DNA of 7,950 nucleotides, from positions 1 through 7,950 of the forward strand of contig CAYYNM010000158.1 in the NCBI GenBank assembly GCA_964472945.1. The letters run 5' to 3'. The number at the start of each line of letters is the position of its first letter. Position 1 is the stretch's first letter. This DNA comes from QPIN01 sp964472945. Lineage in GTDB: Bacteria > Pseudomonadota > Gammaproteobacteria > Methylococcales > Methylomonadaceae. The notes below the pieces were generated by a model. It was not told the origin of the DNA, searched no databases, and saw only the letters and a list, made by a program, of their open reading frames with translations. Of the stretch, positions 6,990 through 7,950 are shown piece by piece. Both the position numbers and the translations under genes were made by a program.

Positions 6990-7859
6990 ATGAAATTAAT
7001 TACTTATAGCTATGAAAATTCAATACATATTGGTGCTGTAGTAGGTGATGAAGTTGTTGATAGTACAGGTAGTCTTGATATACCTAATGATATGATTGAG
7101 TTTTTAGTAGCAGGTAATACAGCTAAAAAGGCTATGCAAGCTCTTATTGATAGTGGTGATAACCGTATTCCTCTAGTAAATATCAAATTACTTGCCCCGA
7201 TACCAAGGCCAGGAAAATTTTTAGGTATCAGTTTAAATTATGCTGATCATATTGCTGAAACACAGTTGGAGAAGCCTGAATATCCCACCTTCTTCACCAA
7301 ACAAAGCAGCTGTGTTATTGCTGATGGGGAAGCAATTCATCGCCCTATTGTTTCAGAAAAGCTTGATTATGAGGGTGAACTGGCATTCGTGATTGGCAAA
7401 CGTTGTAAAAATGTTCCTGTTGAATATGCCCATCAAGTGATTGCAGGCTTTACCATTGTTAATGACGTTTCAGTGCGTGACTGGCAAATACGCTCTCCAA
7501 CCTGGATGCTTGGAAAATCATTTGATACTCATGGGCCCATGGGGCCTTGGATTGTGACAACTGATGAAATTACAGACCCTCACAACTTAAACCTTAAAAC
7601 CTGGATTGATAATGAATTAAGACAAGACTCAAATACCAAAAACATGATTTTTAACTGTTATGAAATGATTGAATATTTAAGCAAAGCAATGACTTTAGAG
7701 CCAGGCGATGTTATCGCAACAGGGACTCCCAGTGGTGTTGGTGTAAAAATGAAACCACGAGGTTACATGAAACCAGGGCAAACAGCAAAAATTGAAATTG
7801 AACAAATTGGGGTGTTGAGCAACCCAGTGATTGCAGAGCCGTTTGTGAGTATATTTTGA
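6990..7859 (+). CDS. Fumarylacetoacetate hydrolase (FAH) superfamily enzyme
   Basis: A 289-residue soluble protein: an N-terminal cap region (about 1-70) followed by the FAH catalytic fold (about 72-285). Family features visible are GISLNYADHIAE (79-90), the divalent-metal ligands E128 and E130 in DYEGE and D159 in VNDVS, KSFDTHGPMGPW (176-187), and GDVIATGTPSGVG (239-251). Members hydrolyse or decarboxylate beta-diketo acids: fumarylpyruvate or acylpyruvate hydrolases, oxaloacetate decarboxylases, or 2-hydroxyhepta-2,4-dienedioate isomerases of aromatic catabolism. Sequence alone does not choose between these, and no other aromatic-degradation gene is in the window. The ATG at 6990 gives a standard N-terminus. 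No Shine-Dalgarno sequence is present; an in-frame ATG-AAT-TAA lies 18 bp upstream. It is transcribed away from trpE, and the 119-bp gap must hold both promoters. Confidence 0.9.
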   Translation: MKLITYSYENSIHIGAVVGDEVVDSTGSLDIPNDMIEFLVAGNTAKKAMQALIDSGDNRIPLVNIKLLAPIPRPGKFLGISLNYADHIAETQLEKPEYPTFFTKQSSCVIADGEAIHRPIVSEKLDYEGELAFVIGKRCKNVPVEYAHQVIAGFTIVNDVSVRDWQIRSPTWMLGKSFDTHGPMGPWIVTTDEITDPHNLNLKTWIDNELRQDSNTKNMIFNCYEMIEYLSKAMTLEPGDVIATGTPSGVGVKMKPRGYMKPGQTAKIEIEQIGVLSNPVIAEPFVSIF

Positions 7860-7950
7860 ATTCTCTCGCTTTAACATTCATATTCCCTGTATGCCCTTAT
7901 ACTCGATGTTCCAGTTTTTTTAACTTGAATTCAGAAAATACTAAAAACCA

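Noticed and set aside
7530..7547. GC-rich palindromic stretch (ATGGGCCCAT and neighbouring GGGGCC)
   Set aside because: It encodes the conserved HGPMGPW segment of the FAH-family protein, so protein coding explains it.
7860..7950. Terminator or start of another gene after the FAH-family gene
   Set aside because: There is a T-run near 7914-7921 but no stable hairpin before it, and no ORF with support begins here.

Overview
The window looks like chromosomal DNA of an AT-rich gammaproteobacterium (roughly 40% GC by eye). The protein sequences of the tryptophan genes, the order trpE-trpG-trpD-trpC, a monofunctional TrpC and the short TGTAG-type palindromes all fit that class. A methane- or sulfur-oxidising lineage is possible, but the sequence does not establish it.

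Layout. Bases 1-268 hold no gene. They contain half or more of a GC-rich REP-like palindrome (1-41) and a 167-bp fold-back element with perfect 23-bp terminal inverted repeats (68-234), which resembles a MITE. A large minus-strand gene (269-2752) encodes a membrane MHYT-PAS-GGDEF-EAL protein for cyclic-di-GMP turnover. The rest of the minus strand is a trp cluster read right to left: trpE (6870-5383), trpG (5386-4799, overlapping trpE by ATGA), trpD (4790-3777) and trpC (3627-2827). The trpD-trpC gap of 149 bp is larger than the others and carries a second REP-like palindrome (3713-3740). A divergent plus-strand gene (6990-7859) encodes a fumarylacetoacetate hydrolase (FAH) superfamily enzyme. 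Bases 7860-7950 show no recognisable feature.

How the genes work together. TrpE and TrpG form anthranilate synthase (chorismate + glutamine to anthranilate). TrpD adds the phosphoribosyl group. TrpC closes the indole ring after the isomerisation by TrpF, which is not in the window; trpF, trpB and trpA must lie elsewhere. The likely trp promoter is in the 119-bp divergent gap. I see no leader peptide with tandem Trp codons and no convincing TrpR operator there. The c-di-GMP gene follows trpC in the same direction after 74 bp and could be reached by read-through, but no functional link to tryptophan is visible. The FAH-family gene is on the opposite strand and its substrate cannot be assigned.

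Overall this is mostly ordinary metabolic and signalling DNA. The fold-back element and the two REP-like palindromes are the parts that standard gene annotation would miss. I did not find a convincing undescribed multi-gene system.
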